NCBI GenBank assembly: GCA_035653295.1
Contig: DASRCB010000052.1
Span: forward strand, 1-23,724
DNA: 23,724 nt
DNA from: DASRCB01 sp035653295
Lineage (GTDB): Bacteria; Acidobacteriota; Terriglobia; Bryobacterales; Bryobacteraceae
Reading direction: 5' to 3'
The notes under the pieces are model-generated. The model was not told the DNA's origin. It was given only the letters and a program-made list of their open reading frames with translations, and did not search any database. The position numbers and the translations under genes are program-made. Numbering within the stretch: the first letter of the stretch is position 1; the number at the start of each line of letters is the position of its first letter. Positions 15,768 to 23,367 of this stretch are shown here, piece after piece.

Positions 15768-16358
15768 TTATGGCTTTTTGATCTGCATGTGCCACTGGCC
15801 GTCATTCGCGTCCCATCCGACAAACTCCTCCAGATACACGTTTCCTTTATACTGCTGGTCCTGATGAATTCCGATTTTGGACGTGTAATATGCGTTCACA
15901 GCGCGGTGCTTGAGATCTTCGAAGAACTTCTCTTCCGGCGTCTTCGGGCTCTCCTCGTTGGCCGCCATGGCCGCCACCACCGCGATCCGCTGCTGCGGCG
16001 TGGCCTGGAGAAACGTCGCGCCGTTCAGCTTTTGCGAAAGCGCGTCCACCATCTTGAGGCCCGCGCGCCAGCCATCGCGCGGAACCGGATCCTCCGACTC
16101 CGCGAGCCGGTAATCGATGTACGCTGCGCAATGCGCGGCCTTCGCGCCTGGAGACTCCGCGTCCGTGGGGATGATCACCTCGGTCAGTTCGTCGGCGAGC
16201 GCATACTCCTGGGGCGTGAAGAAGCGCGGGGTGTACGCCGGCGTCGTCGCCGCGCCGGTTCCGCCGCCGTCGCCGTCCTGCGCCGCACCCGTCGCGGCAG
16301 CCGCGGCTCCAATCGCGGCAATGCGTACGAAGTCTCTGCGATCGAGTTCGTCGCTCAT
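15768..16358 (-). CDS. Gluconate 2-dehydrogenase subunit 3 family protein with Tat signal
   Basis: The 196-residue small subunit starts MSDELDRRDFVRIAAIGAAA, a twin-arginine signal with Arg7-Arg8. A Gly/Ala/Thr-rich linker (about 28-42) precedes the conserved part TPRFFTPQEYALADELTEVIIPTD (43-66), the family signature. These small subunits pair with a GMC-type flavin subunit, help it fold and carry it through the Tat pore; the large subunit here has no signal of its own. The ATG overlaps the GMC stop codon by one base (TAATG) and is preceded by GGGAGAG about 6 bases upstream, a strong ribosome-binding site. The electron acceptor, commonly a cytochrome c subunit, is not encoded in the window. 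Confidence 0.9.
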   Translation of the reverse strand: MSDELDRRDFVRIAAIGAAAAATGAAQDGDGGGTGAATTPAYTPRFFTPQEYALADELTEVIIPTDAESPGAKAAHCAAYIDYRLAESEDPVPRDGWRAGLKMVDALSQKLNGATFLQATPQQRIAVVAAMAANEESPKTPEEKFFEDLKHRAVNAYYTSKIGIHQDQQYKGNVYLEEFVGWDANDGQWHMQIKKP

Positions 16359-18145
16359 TACAGCTCTCCCTTCCGAAGCTGGTCCGCCAGATAGTCGCAG
16401 GATCGCCAGCACAGCGCCATGATGGTCCACGTCGGATTCTGATTCGCGGCGCTGACATGCGTGCTGCCGTCTACAACGAACAGGTTCTTCACATCGTGCG
16501 ATTGCTGGTACTGGTTCACCACCGATTTCTTCGGGTCGTTGCCCATGCGCGCCGTCCCCAGTTCGTGGATCGACCAGCCCGGCGTCAGCAACTCGTGATC
16601 GGAGTGGACCACCTCGATCCCAGCCTCTTCAAACATCTCCTTCGCCGTGGCCCCCATATCGGCAGCCATGGCGTGCTCGTTATCGCCGAACTGAATATGG
16701 AACCGCAGCACGGGGATGCCCCAGCGGTCCTTCACCTCCGGGTCGAGATCGACGTAGTTCTCATAGCGCGCCAGCATTTCCCCGAAGCCGCCCATGCCGA
16801 TCATGGCGCCGGCGTAATCGCGCACCTTCTTCTTGTACTCGATACCGAAGCCATGCGTCGAATAGGCGGTGGTGGGGAACATCTTCATCCCGCCGTCTCC
16901 CTCGAAGCCGTAGCCGCGAATAAATTTCGGATTGCGCTCCTTCAGGTTGCGGAACCGCGCGACATAGAAGCCCGCGGGCCGCCCGTCATCGAGCGTGTGT
17001 CCCTTGCCCACCAGGTCCTTGACGAACCCGGTCACGCCCGGACCCATGATGTGCTCGCAGAAGTTGTGCCCCACATGTCCGCTGGAATTGCCGATCCCGT
17101 TGGGATACAGCGACGATTTCGACAACAGCATCAGGCGCGCCGATTCCAGCGTTGATGCCGCCAGCAGCACCGCGCGCCCGCGGACTTCGTGCTCGGTCAT
17201 GTCCTCGCTGTCGATAAACGACACGCCCCGCGCCTTGCCGGTGTTGGTGTCCACCAGCACCTCGCGAACCGTTGCGTTGGTCCGGATGCTGAGATGGCCG
17301 GTGTCGTTGGCGGGGTAAATCAGGCCGGTGGGCGAATCGAACGCCGCGTGAATATCGCAGCCTCCCACGTGCCGGTCGCACGCCCCGCGCCCGAAACACC
17401 GGCTGCGGTATTTGTTGTGCTTCACCCCGTCGGTGGCGACGCCCGCGCGGTACGGCGTCAGCGTGCGTCCCATTTTCGCCAGCGATTCGCGCAGCAGCAC
17501 CTCGGAGCGGTTCAGGCGCACGGGGCGCTGAAAAATGCTGTCCGGCAGCCACGGCAGATTTTCGCGATGGCCGGAAATGCCGAGATACAGGTCCACTTTG
17601 TCGTAGTAGGGCGCGATGTCGGCGTAGGAGATGGGCCAGTCCTCGCCGTAGCCGTCGCGAGAAGCCGCTTTGAAATCGTAATCGGACAGGCGCAGCGAGA
17701 GACGGCCCCAGATTGCCGTCTTGCCGCCCAGCAGACGCGCCCGCACCCAGGCATACTTCGTCCCTGTGTAGGGATGTTCCTTCTCGTTGACAACGATGTC
17801 TTTGGAGTAATCCGCGCCGTTCCAGTTCTGGATGTAGGAGGTGACCTTCTTGTACTGCGAGTCCGCCGTCGCGTAGGGAGGCTGGCGAATCGTGTACTCG
17901 TTATAGCCCAGGGCGTGATAGTCGGGCGGCATCTCGCCGCGGCGCGGATGATCGTACGGCCACTGCATTGACTTCAGTTCGCGCTCGATGGGCTGCTTCC
18001 GCCCAGCCTCCAGCAGCAGGACCTGAAGTCCGTGCGAGGTAAGTACATGCGCGGCCATGCCGCCGGCCGCGCCCGATCCCACCACTATCGCATCGTATGT
18101 CTTCGTAAGGTCCGGCTCGGGGAGGCCCTGTTGATCGATCGCCAT
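16358..18145 (-). CDS. GMC-family FAD oxidoreductase, large subunit
   Basis: The 595-residue flavoprotein starts MAIDQQGLPEPDLTKTYDAI and carries the FAD-binding GSGAAGG at 23-29 with Glu46 for the ribose. The catalytic pair is probably His527 (HELGTARMG) and Asn570 (QNPT), as in gluconate and pyranose oxidoreductases. The family oxidises sugar hydroxyls; the subunit combination fits glucoside 3-dehydrogenase or gluconate/sorbitol-type dehydrogenases. It lacks a signal peptide, so export should rely on the Tat-signal small subunit encoded next. The ATG at 18145 follows a weak GGGGGC; the open frame upstream to 18253 looks non-coding. First gene of the three-gene operon; no promoter is obvious in the 261 bases upstream. 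Confidence 0.93.
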   Translation of the reverse strand: MAIDQQGLPEPDLTKTYDAIVVGSGAAGGMAAHVLTSHGLQVLLLEAGRKQPIERELKSMQWPYDHPRRGEMPPDYHALGYNEYTIRQPPYATADSQYKKVTSYIQNWNGADYSKDIVVNEKEHPYTGTKYAWVRARLLGGKTAIWGRLSLRLSDYDFKAASRDGYGEDWPISYADIAPYYDKVDLYLGISGHRENLPWLPDSIFQRPVRLNRSEVLLRESLAKMGRTLTPYRAGVATDGVKHNKYRSRCFGRGACDRHVGGCDIHAAFDSPTGLIYPANDTGHLSIRTNATVREVLVDTNTGKARGVSFIDSEDMTEHEVRGRAVLLAASTLESARLMLLSKSSLYPNGIGNSSGHVGHNFCEHIMGPGVTGFVKDLVGKGHTLDDGRPAGFYVARFRNLKERNPKFIRGYGFEGDGGMKMFPTTAYSTHGFGIEYKKKVRDYAGAMIGMGGFGEMLARYENYVDLDPEVKDRWGIPVLRFHIQFGDNEHAMAADMGATAKEMFEEAGIEVVHSDHELLTPGWSIHELGTARMGNDPKKSVVNQYQQSHDVKNLFVVDGSTHVSAANQNPTWTIMALCWRSCDYLADQLRKGEL

Positions 18146-18406
18146 GCCCCCATTTTCCACCCTGGCCCTGGACGGACGTGGTTTTGCCGCGCCGCGATGG
18201 TGAAATCGCTCGCCCGTCTCGTTCTTCTCGCGATCCCGGCCAGCGGCCCCCACTCGCGTACCGCAATGAGCGCCTGCGGAAAACCTTCACGAAGCACGAT
18301 GACACGACATCCTGAAATATTTCGCGCTTCCTGTGAGCGAGTTATAGAAATCGCCGGGGTGGCCAGCCTGCCCACAGGAGTAAGAGTTGGTCAGGAGCGG
18401 AAATCC
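18146..18406. other. Divergent intergenic region, 261 bases
   Basis: This stretch separates the GMC operon (minus) from the zinc-finger gene (plus) and must contain both promoters. On the plus strand TATAGA (18344-18349), 17 bases after TTTCGC (18321-18326), is a weak sigma-70-like candidate for the zinc-finger gene. Nothing clear was found for the minus-strand operon. No tRNA or repeat was seen. Confidence 0.4.
18393..18397 (+). promoter_or_regulatory. Ribosome-binding site AGGAG of the zinc-finger gene
   Basis: AGGAG lies 9 bases before the ATG at 18407 and decides this start over the long open frame that runs in from 18032. Confidence 0.65.
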
Positions 18407-18685
18407 ATGCTTAAATCAGTTACCGCGGATATCCTGAACGAGATGCGCCCCGGCAAGCGGCCAGGGCGCCCTCCCATCATCAAACCATGTCCGTTTTGTT
18501 CGCGGGCATTCAACAGCACGGCAATGCGGAAGCATCAGCGCGAATGCGAACGGCAGCATCGATCGGCGCCTCCGCAGCCGCGCGCGCTGCCAGTCGATCT
18601 GGAAAACCAGGACCTGTCGTCGGACCCGGTGGAGCGGCTTCGGCAGCTGGATCAGCGCGAGCAGGACCGTATACAGCGAAGTTGA
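18407..18685 (+). CDS. Small C2HC zinc-finger protein with AT-hook-like motif
   Basis: The 92-residue product has a basic segment KRPGRPP (17-23) resembling an AT-hook core, directly followed by a zinc finger with Cys28, Cys31, His43, Cys47 (C-x2-C-x11-H-x3-C). The spacing and the surrounding residues (CPFC, Phe35, KHQREC) match the C2HC_2-type fingers better known from eukaryotes. The C-terminal part (about 50-92) is polar, with Glu/Arg/Gln-rich residues (about 74-92) that may form a helix. The combination suggests a small DNA- or RNA-binding regulator. The start has AGGAG at 9 bases. It ends 15 bases before a long hairpin shared with the convergent PEP-CTERM gene. Function is inference; the motifs are directly visible. 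Confidence 0.75.
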   Translation: MLKSVTADILNEMRPGKRPGRPPIIKPCPFCSRAFNSTAMRKHQRECERQHRSAPPQPRALPVDLENQDLSSDPVERLRQLDQREQDRIQRS

Positions 18686-18700
18686 GTCAGCGCCGTAAGA

Positions 18701-18743
18701 CGAGGCCAGTTCGGAAGAGGCAGCAGTTTGCGAACTGGCCTCG
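18701..18743. terminator. Bidirectional hairpin between convergent genes, 13-bp perfect stem
   Basis: CGAGGCCAGTTCG (18701-18713) and CGAACTGGCCTCG (18731-18743) are perfect inverted repeats with a 17-base loop. The hairpin starts 15 bases after the zinc-finger stop and ends 6 bases before the PEP-CTERM stop (18750). Its position strongly suggests a shared terminator for both strands, although no U tract follows on either side, so it is a non-canonical terminator or RNA-end stabiliser. Confidence 0.65.
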
Positions 18744-18749
18744 CCCTTA

Positions 18750-19451
18750 CTATGCGAAGCGGCGGCGAAGCGCCGTGAACCCGAGGAGCCCGCCCCCGAT
18801 GAGAATCATCGTAGTTGCCTCGGGCGCGTCGGCCGGCGGATCAGACTGTTGTTGCCCCGCCGTGCCGAACTGAAAATTATCCAGCATAATCATCGTGTAT
18901 GGCGCCGCCGAGATCGTAATGTGGCTGATCGGCGTCGCAGAGGTCAGGCCGAAAAAGGTGCGACTCGATGTCGAGCCGTTTGGCATCTGCGTGGCGACGT
19001 TGTACGGCGTCACGATTCCATCTCCGGCCACACTCACCGTTGCCCCGTTGGGACCCGCTGTCATCAGCTCGACTCCAAACGCTGTTGGCATGCCGTTCGG
19101 GAATAATATGTCAAGCAATCCATTGGCGCCCCCGGAGAGACCAAGATACCCCGTCGTGCCAGTGCCATCCGACCCGAAGTTATAGTAGCTGGCGCTGGTA
19201 TTGTTGTAGATGACCAGGTTCATGTTACTGCTGAATTCGACGGAGCCTCCCGCCGCGTAGTACTGCGGGCTGTTCGTGCTTCGATTCGTTCCAGCGGTCC
19301 CCGTGAAGGTGATATCCGTTACGCCCGTGACGGCCGCGAGCCACGACGATGCACTGCTGTAAGTTTGGATGGGAGTGCACCACGCAGGCGTGGCCGCGAA
19401 TGCCGCAACCGCAAGGGGTGCGCAATAACGAAGAATGCGTGCGAATGACAT
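18750..19451 (-). CDS. Secreted PEP-CTERM-type surface protein
   Basis: The 233-residue exported protein has a signal peptide (about 1-25, MSFARILRYCAPLAVAAFAATPAWC) and a beta-rich, Gly/Ser/Thr/Asn-rich middle. The C-terminal sorting signal has a Pro210-Glu211-Ala212 start, a hydrophobic helix (about 214-227, MILIGGGLLGFTAL) and a basic end (RRRFA). This tripartite tail is the PEP-CTERM layout recognised by exosortase, which cleaves and attaches or releases the protein at the cell surface. The usual PEP tripeptide is here PEA, a common variant. The start has AAGGA 6-7 bases upstream. No exosortase is in the window. The function of the middle domain is unknown; it may belong to the exopolysaccharide matrix. 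Confidence 0.88.
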   Translation of the reverse strand: MSFARILRYCAPLAVAAFAATPAWCTPIQTYSSASSWLAAVTGVTDITFTGTAGTNRSTNSPQYYAAGGSVEFSSNMNLVIYNNTSASYYNFGSDGTGTTGYLGLSGGANGLLDILFPNGMPTAFGVELMTAGPNGATVSVAGDGIVTPYNVATQMPNGSTSSRTFFGLTSATPISHITISAAPYTMIMLDNFQFGTAGQQQSDPPADAPEATTMILIGGGLLGFTALRRRFA

Positions 19452-19577
19452 CCAGCGTCCTTTCTTTCTCTGGTTGTTGGTGCTGCGATGAAGTAGTGGG
19501 ACGGGATCGCAGTCATCTCACAGAATCCTGCGTAAGCCGATGAAATAAAAGTGGTATGCCGGCTGGATCGCGAACGG

Positions 19578-20972
19578 CTACCGCTGCTCCACGGACGCGG
19601 CAATCCGCTTCTGGTATTCGCGCGCGGTATCCATGATGCGCCCCGCCTGCAGCGTGAGGGACGCGCCGTCGCGGATCAGCGTGCGCCCGTTCACCATGAC
19701 GTCTTCGACATCCGATGCCTGCAGCGCATACACGATCTGCGAATAGACGTCGTACATCGGAACGGCATGCGGACGATCGAGTCGCAGCGTGATCATGTCC
19801 GCTGATTTGTCGGCCTCGAGCGAACCGATCGACGCCCCCATGCCCAGCACGCGCGCGCCGCCGAGTGTGGCCATCTCCACCGCCTGCCTTGCCGGGAGCG
19901 AGCGGGGATTGCGGCTGGAAACCTTCTGCAGAACAGGCGCCAGATACATTTCGCGCATCATGTCCATGTCGTTCTCGCTGCCGGCCGGTCCGTCGGTTCC
20001 GAGTCCGACGTTAAGGCCCGCGGCGAGCATGCGCAGGACGGGCGCGACGCCGCTGGCCAGCTTCATGTTGCTCGCCGGACAGTGCGCCACCCCCACGCCG
20101 CGCCGCCGAAAAATGCCAATGTCCTCGTCGCTGAGCCACACGCCATGCGCGGCCACGGTGCGCGGCCCGAGTACGCCGAGAGAATCGAGCCACTGCGCCG
20201 ACGACATGCCGTGCGCCTTCATGCTGTCCTCGTTCTCGCGTTGCGTCTCGGAGACGTGGATGAGCAGCGGTGCACCGTATTTGTCAGCGAGCGCGCGCGC
20301 CTGCTTCAGGGTTTCGGGCGAATCCAGATACGGGGAATGCACCGCGACGGCGGGAACGATCAGCGGGTCGCCGCGATATTGGCGAATGAAGTTTTCCGTC
20401 CAGGCCAGCGCATCAGCGGGCGATTTCGCATCGGGGGAAGGAAACGAGATGATCGTGTCCCCCACAACCGCTCGCATCCCTGCTTCTTTGGCCGCCTGCG
20501 CCACCCGATCCTCGAAGTAATACATGTCCGTGAATGTGGTGGCCCCGGACAGCAACATCTCGAGACAGGCCAGGCGCGTACCGTCGAGGACGAACTCCGG
20601 CGTGACGTTCTTCTTCTCCGCCGGAAAGATGTAGTGCTCCAGCCAGTCCTGCAGCGTGCGGTCGTCGGCGATGCCGCGCAGCAGGGTCATCGCTGCGTGC
20701 GTATGCGTGTTGATGAGCCCGGGCATGAGGATGGCTTGTGGCCGATCCAGCCGCGCAGCGCCGGGGAATCTACTCACGATGTCCGCCCGCGGGCCGACAG
20801 CGATTATCTTTTTCCCGCTTACGGCCACAGCGCCGTCAGCGATCACGCGCCGCTGCGCGTCCATGGTGACCACATACCCGGCGGTCCAGATCTGGTCGGC
20901 GGTCTGGGCCTGCGCGGCGACGACGGCGAGCGCCGCGATTATCCCGACTTTACCGCCCCAGGAACGCATCAT
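19578..20972 (-). CDS. Exported amidohydrolase of the MTA/SAH deaminase (TRZ/ATZ) type
   Basis: The 464-residue metal-dependent hydrolase has metal ligands His90 and His92 (INTHTHAAM), His239 (LIHVSE, with Glu242), His276 (AAHGVWL) and Asp327 (GTDGP). The run HTHAAMTLLRG followed by ADD and the WLEHYIFPAE region match 5'-methylthioadenosine/S-adenosylhomocysteine deaminases. An N-terminal hydrophobic segment (about 9-22, ending AQAQ) looks like a signal peptide, unusual for this mostly cytoplasmic family. It is the last gene of the nucleoside operon, overlapping the 3' end of cdd by 23 bases; two ATGs (20972, 20969) are possible starts. Likely role: deamination of an adenosine-type nucleoside in the periplasm; the substrate is inferred. 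Confidence 0.88.
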   Translation of the reverse strand: MMRSWGGKVGIIAALAVVAAQAQTADQIWTAGYVVTMDAQRRVIADGAVAVSGKKIIAVGPRADIVSRFPGAARLDRPQAILMPGLINTHTHAAMTLLRGIADDRTLQDWLEHYIFPAEKKNVTPEFVLDGTRLACLEMLLSGATTFTDMYYFEDRVAQAAKEAGMRAVVGDTIISFPSPDAKSPADALAWTENFIRQYRGDPLIVPAVAVHSPYLDSPETLKQARALADKYGAPLLIHVSETQRENEDSMKAHGMSSAQWLDSLGVLGPRTVAAHGVWLSDEDIGIFRRRGVGVAHCPASNMKLASGVAPVLRMLAAGLNVGLGTDGPAGSENDMDMMREMYLAPVLQKVSSRNPRSLPARQAVEMATLGGARVLGMGASIGSLEADKSADMITLRLDRPHAVPMYDVYSQIVYALQASDVEDVMVNGRTLIRDGASLTLQAGRIMDTAREYQKRIAASVEQR

Positions 20973-21339
20973 CGAATGGCCTCGGCAGTAATTCTTTCAT
21001 CCGCAGCGACTCTGTTCGCCCGCTCGTGTTCACCAGGATCACCTCGATATCCCCGCACAACTCCCAGAGGATCTGCCGGCAGGCGCCACAGGGCGGGGTC
21101 AGCGCATCCGTATCGGCAGCTACCGCGATGCGCCGAAACCTGCGCGCGCCGTCGGCGATGGCGCGGAACACCGCGTTTCGTTCGGCGCAGATGGTCAGTC
21201 CGTAGGTGGCGTTCTCCACGTTGCAGCCGACGTGTATGCCGCCCCTGTCGTCTTCGAGCGCGGCCCCGACGCGAAAACGCGAGTACGGCGCGTGCGCGTT
21301 CTCGCGAACCGCGAGCGCGGCTTCGAGCAGTGGGTCCAT
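20950..21339 (-). CDS. cdd: Cytidine deaminase
   Basis: The 129-residue homotetrameric-type cytidine deaminase converts cytidine and deoxycytidine to uridine and deoxyuridine. The catalytic Glu53 lies in CAERNA with zinc ligand Cys51, and PCGACRQ supplies zinc ligands Cys84 and Cys87. Length and motifs are normal for the short Cdd class. Its ATG directly follows the purine nucleoside phosphorylase TGA (no gap), and its 3' end overlaps the amidohydrolase start. The product uridine feeds the pyrimidine-nucleoside phosphorylase at the head of the operon. Confidence 0.96.
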   Translation of the reverse strand: MDPLLEAALAVRENAHAPYSRFRVGAALEDDRGGIHVGCNVENATYGLTICAERNAVFRAIADGARRFRRIAVAADTDALTPPCGACRQILWELCGDIEVILVNTSGRTESLRMKELLPRPFDDAFLGR

Positions 21340-22155
21340 TCAGCTTCGCTCCGCGAGCCGCGGCAGCAGCGCCCGCAGCAGCTTCACCAGTGTGCCCGCC
21401 ACGCGCCGTCCGGTGGCGAGGACATCGGCATGACCGAGTTTTTGGGGCAGCACGCCGGCGGCTGCATTGGTCACGCAGGAGATGCCCAAAACGTGCAGGC
21501 CCATGTGCCGCGCGGCGATCACCTCCGCGACAGTCGACATCCCGACCAGGTCGGCGCCGATGGTCCGCAGGAACCGGATCTCGGCGGGCGTCTCGTACGA
21601 TGGGCCCAGCATCGCGGCGTACACGCCTTCCCTCAGTTCAACGCCGACCTCCCGGCCGGTCTCGCGGGCCAGCGCGCGCAGTTCCGCCGAATACGCGTCG
21701 CTCATGTCCGGGAAACGTGGGCCGATCGTCTCATCGTTGGCGCCCACCAGCGGATTCAAGCCCTGCAGATTGATGTGATCGGAGATGAGCACCAGCGCGC
21801 CCTGCGCGAAGGCCGGGTTGACGCCGCCGGCTGCGTTGGTAAAGACAACCGTCCGTACGCCGAGTCTGCCCAGCACGCGGACGCCGTGAACCACTTGTAC
21901 GGGTGTGTATCCCTCGTACAGATGCACGCGGCCGTCCATCACTGCGACGGGATGTCCGCCCAGTCTCGCGATGAGCAGTCTTCCGGCGTGTCCCACGGCC
22001 GTCGATGCCGCCCAGCCAGGAATGTGGCCATACGGCACGACGACGGCCTCAGCCAGTTCCTCGGCGAAAGCGCCGAGTCCGCTGCCGAGCACCACCGCCA
22101 CCCGCGGCTGCAGGTCGGTGCGCGAGCGCACGTAACGTACGGCTTCTTCGATCAC
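21340..22155 (-). CDS. punA: Purine nucleoside phosphorylase, trimeric type
   Basis: The 271-residue enzyme cleaves purine nucleosides with phosphate to the free base and (deoxy)ribose-1-phosphate. The phosphate loop is GSGLG (24-28), GRVHLYEGY (75-83) and TNAAGG (106-111) follow, the nucleoside site has GPSYETPAEI (184-193), VGMST (204-208) and the purine-contact Asn230. I placed the start at the GTG 22155, which overlaps the NupC stop in a GTGA tetranucleotide; the open frame further upstream has no family resemblance. Fully coupled operon position between transporter and cytidine deaminase. Confidence 0.94.
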   Translation of the reverse strand: MIEEAVRYVRSRTDLQPRVAVVLGSGLGAFAEELAEAVVVPYGHIPGWAASTAVGHAGRLLIARLGGHPVAVMDGRVHLYEGYTPVQVVHGVRVLGRLGVRTVVFTNAAGGVNPAFAQGALVLISDHINLQGLNPLVGANDETIGPRFPDMSDAYSAELRALARETGREVGVELREGVYAAMLGPSYETPAEIRFLRTIGADLVGMSTVAEVIAARHMGLHVLGISCVTNAAAGVLPQKLGHADVLATGRRVAGTLVKLLRALLPRLAERS

Positions 22156-23351
22156 ACCAGTATCCCCGCGATGCACGCGGTCATGAAGTTGGCCATCGTT
22201 CCCGCCGCTACGGCGCGCAGCCCCAGCCGCGCCAGATCCGATTTGCGCGAGGGCGCGAGCGCGCCGATGCCGCCGATCTGAATGGCGATGGAGCTGAAAT
22301 TGGCGAATCCGCACAGCGCATATGTGGCGATGATAAACGAGCGCGGATCGAGCGCCGGCTTCATCGGCCCGAGCTGCTGGAAAGCCACGAACTCGTTCAG
22401 CACCAGGCGCGTGCCCAGCAGATTGCCAATCGATGCGCAGTCGTGGAACGGAACGCCCAGCAGCCATGCGACGGGCGAGAACACGAGTCCGAAGATCTTC
22501 TCCAGCGAGAACCCTGTGTGCGACAGCAAGCCGTCAATCAGGGCGATCAGGGCGATGAACGCGATCAGCATCGCGCCCACATTCAGCGCCAGTCGCAGCC
22601 CGTCCCCGGCGCCCCGCGCGGCCGCGTCGATGATATTGACCCCGGGCCGCTCGATCACGACCTCCACGCGGCCGGCCGTGGCCGGCTTACCCGTTTCGGG
22701 GATCAGCATCTTGGCGAGCATTATGGTGGCGGGCGCGGTCATGAACACGGCCGTGAGCAGATGTTTCGGCTCCACGTGAGCCATGAGGACATAAGCGCCC
22801 ATCACCGCTCCGGAGATGTGCGCCATGCCGCTGGTCATCACCGTGAACAGCTCCGACTCGGTCATGCCGTCGAGGAAAGGCTTGATGGTGAGCGGCGCTT
22901 CGGTTTGGCCCATGAAAACGCTGGCCGCGACATTCGTCGATTCCGCGCCGCTGGCGCCCATCACCCGGTGCATCAGGACCGCCATTCCACGCACAAAAAT
23001 CTGCATGACGCCGAGGTAATACAGCACCGAGAAGAAGCTGGCGATGAAAATGATGATTGGCAGCACCTGGAACGCAAAGACGACGCCGAACTCCGCCGAT
23101 GGCGCTCCCAGCTTGTTCCCGAATACGAAGCTGCTGCCGGCCTTCGAATGATCGAGCAGCGCGTTGACGCCCACGCTGGCGGCGTCGAACAGGGCGTGCG
23201 CGGGCGTGCGCAGCACCAGCACGGCGAAGGCGAACTGCAACCCCAGCCCCCATAGAATCACGCCCGGCCGGATGGCGCGGCGGTGCTTCGAGAACAGCAG
23301 GCAGGCAAGCAGAATGGCCGCGATCCCCAGCAGGCCGGTGAACCGCTGCAT
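22152..23351 (-). CDS. nupC: NupC-type concentrative nucleoside transporter (CNT family)
   Basis: The 399-residue inner-membrane protein has about eight or nine hydrophobic helices. Family landmarks: ESTNVAAS (137-144), GQTEAPL (148-154), NEFVAF (319-324) and YALCGFANFSSIAI (344-357), which bind nucleoside and the coupling ion. It imports nucleosides using an H+ or Na+ gradient; the ion cannot be read here. Start ATG at 23351 lies 16 bases after the pyrimidine-nucleoside phosphorylase stop. Its TGA overlaps the start of purine nucleoside phosphorylase, so transport and phosphorolysis are co-expressed. Confidence 0.96.
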   Translation of the reverse strand: MQRFTGLLGIAAILLACLLFSKHRRAIRPGVILWGLGLQFAFAVLVLRTPAHALFDAASVGVNALLDHSKAGSSFVFGNKLGAPSAEFGVVFAFQVLPIIIFIASFFSVLYYLGVMQIFVRGMAVLMHRVMGASGAESTNVAASVFMGQTEAPLTIKPFLDGMTESELFTVMTSGMAHISGAVMGAYVLMAHVEPKHLLTAVFMTAPATIMLAKMLIPETGKPATAGRVEVVIERPGVNIIDAAARGAGDGLRLALNVGAMLIAFIALIALIDGLLSHTGFSLEKIFGLVFSPVAWLLGVPFHDCASIGNLLGTRLVLNEFVAFQQLGPMKPALDPRSFIIATYALCGFANFSSIAIQIGGIGALAPSRKSDLARLGLRAVAAGTMANFMTACIAGILV

Positions 23352-23367
23352 TGCGCGCCTGCCGCGC

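Noticed and set aside
20082..21773. Plus-strand open frame of 563 codons opposite the amidohydrolase, cdd and purine nucleoside phosphorylase genes
   Set aside because: Strongly Arg/Pro/His-rich and crosses three recognised genes on the other strand; no motif found.
22005..23255. Plus-strand open frame of 416 codons opposite nupC
   Set aside because: Antisense of a well-supported membrane transporter; translation is Arg/His/Gln-rich with no domain.
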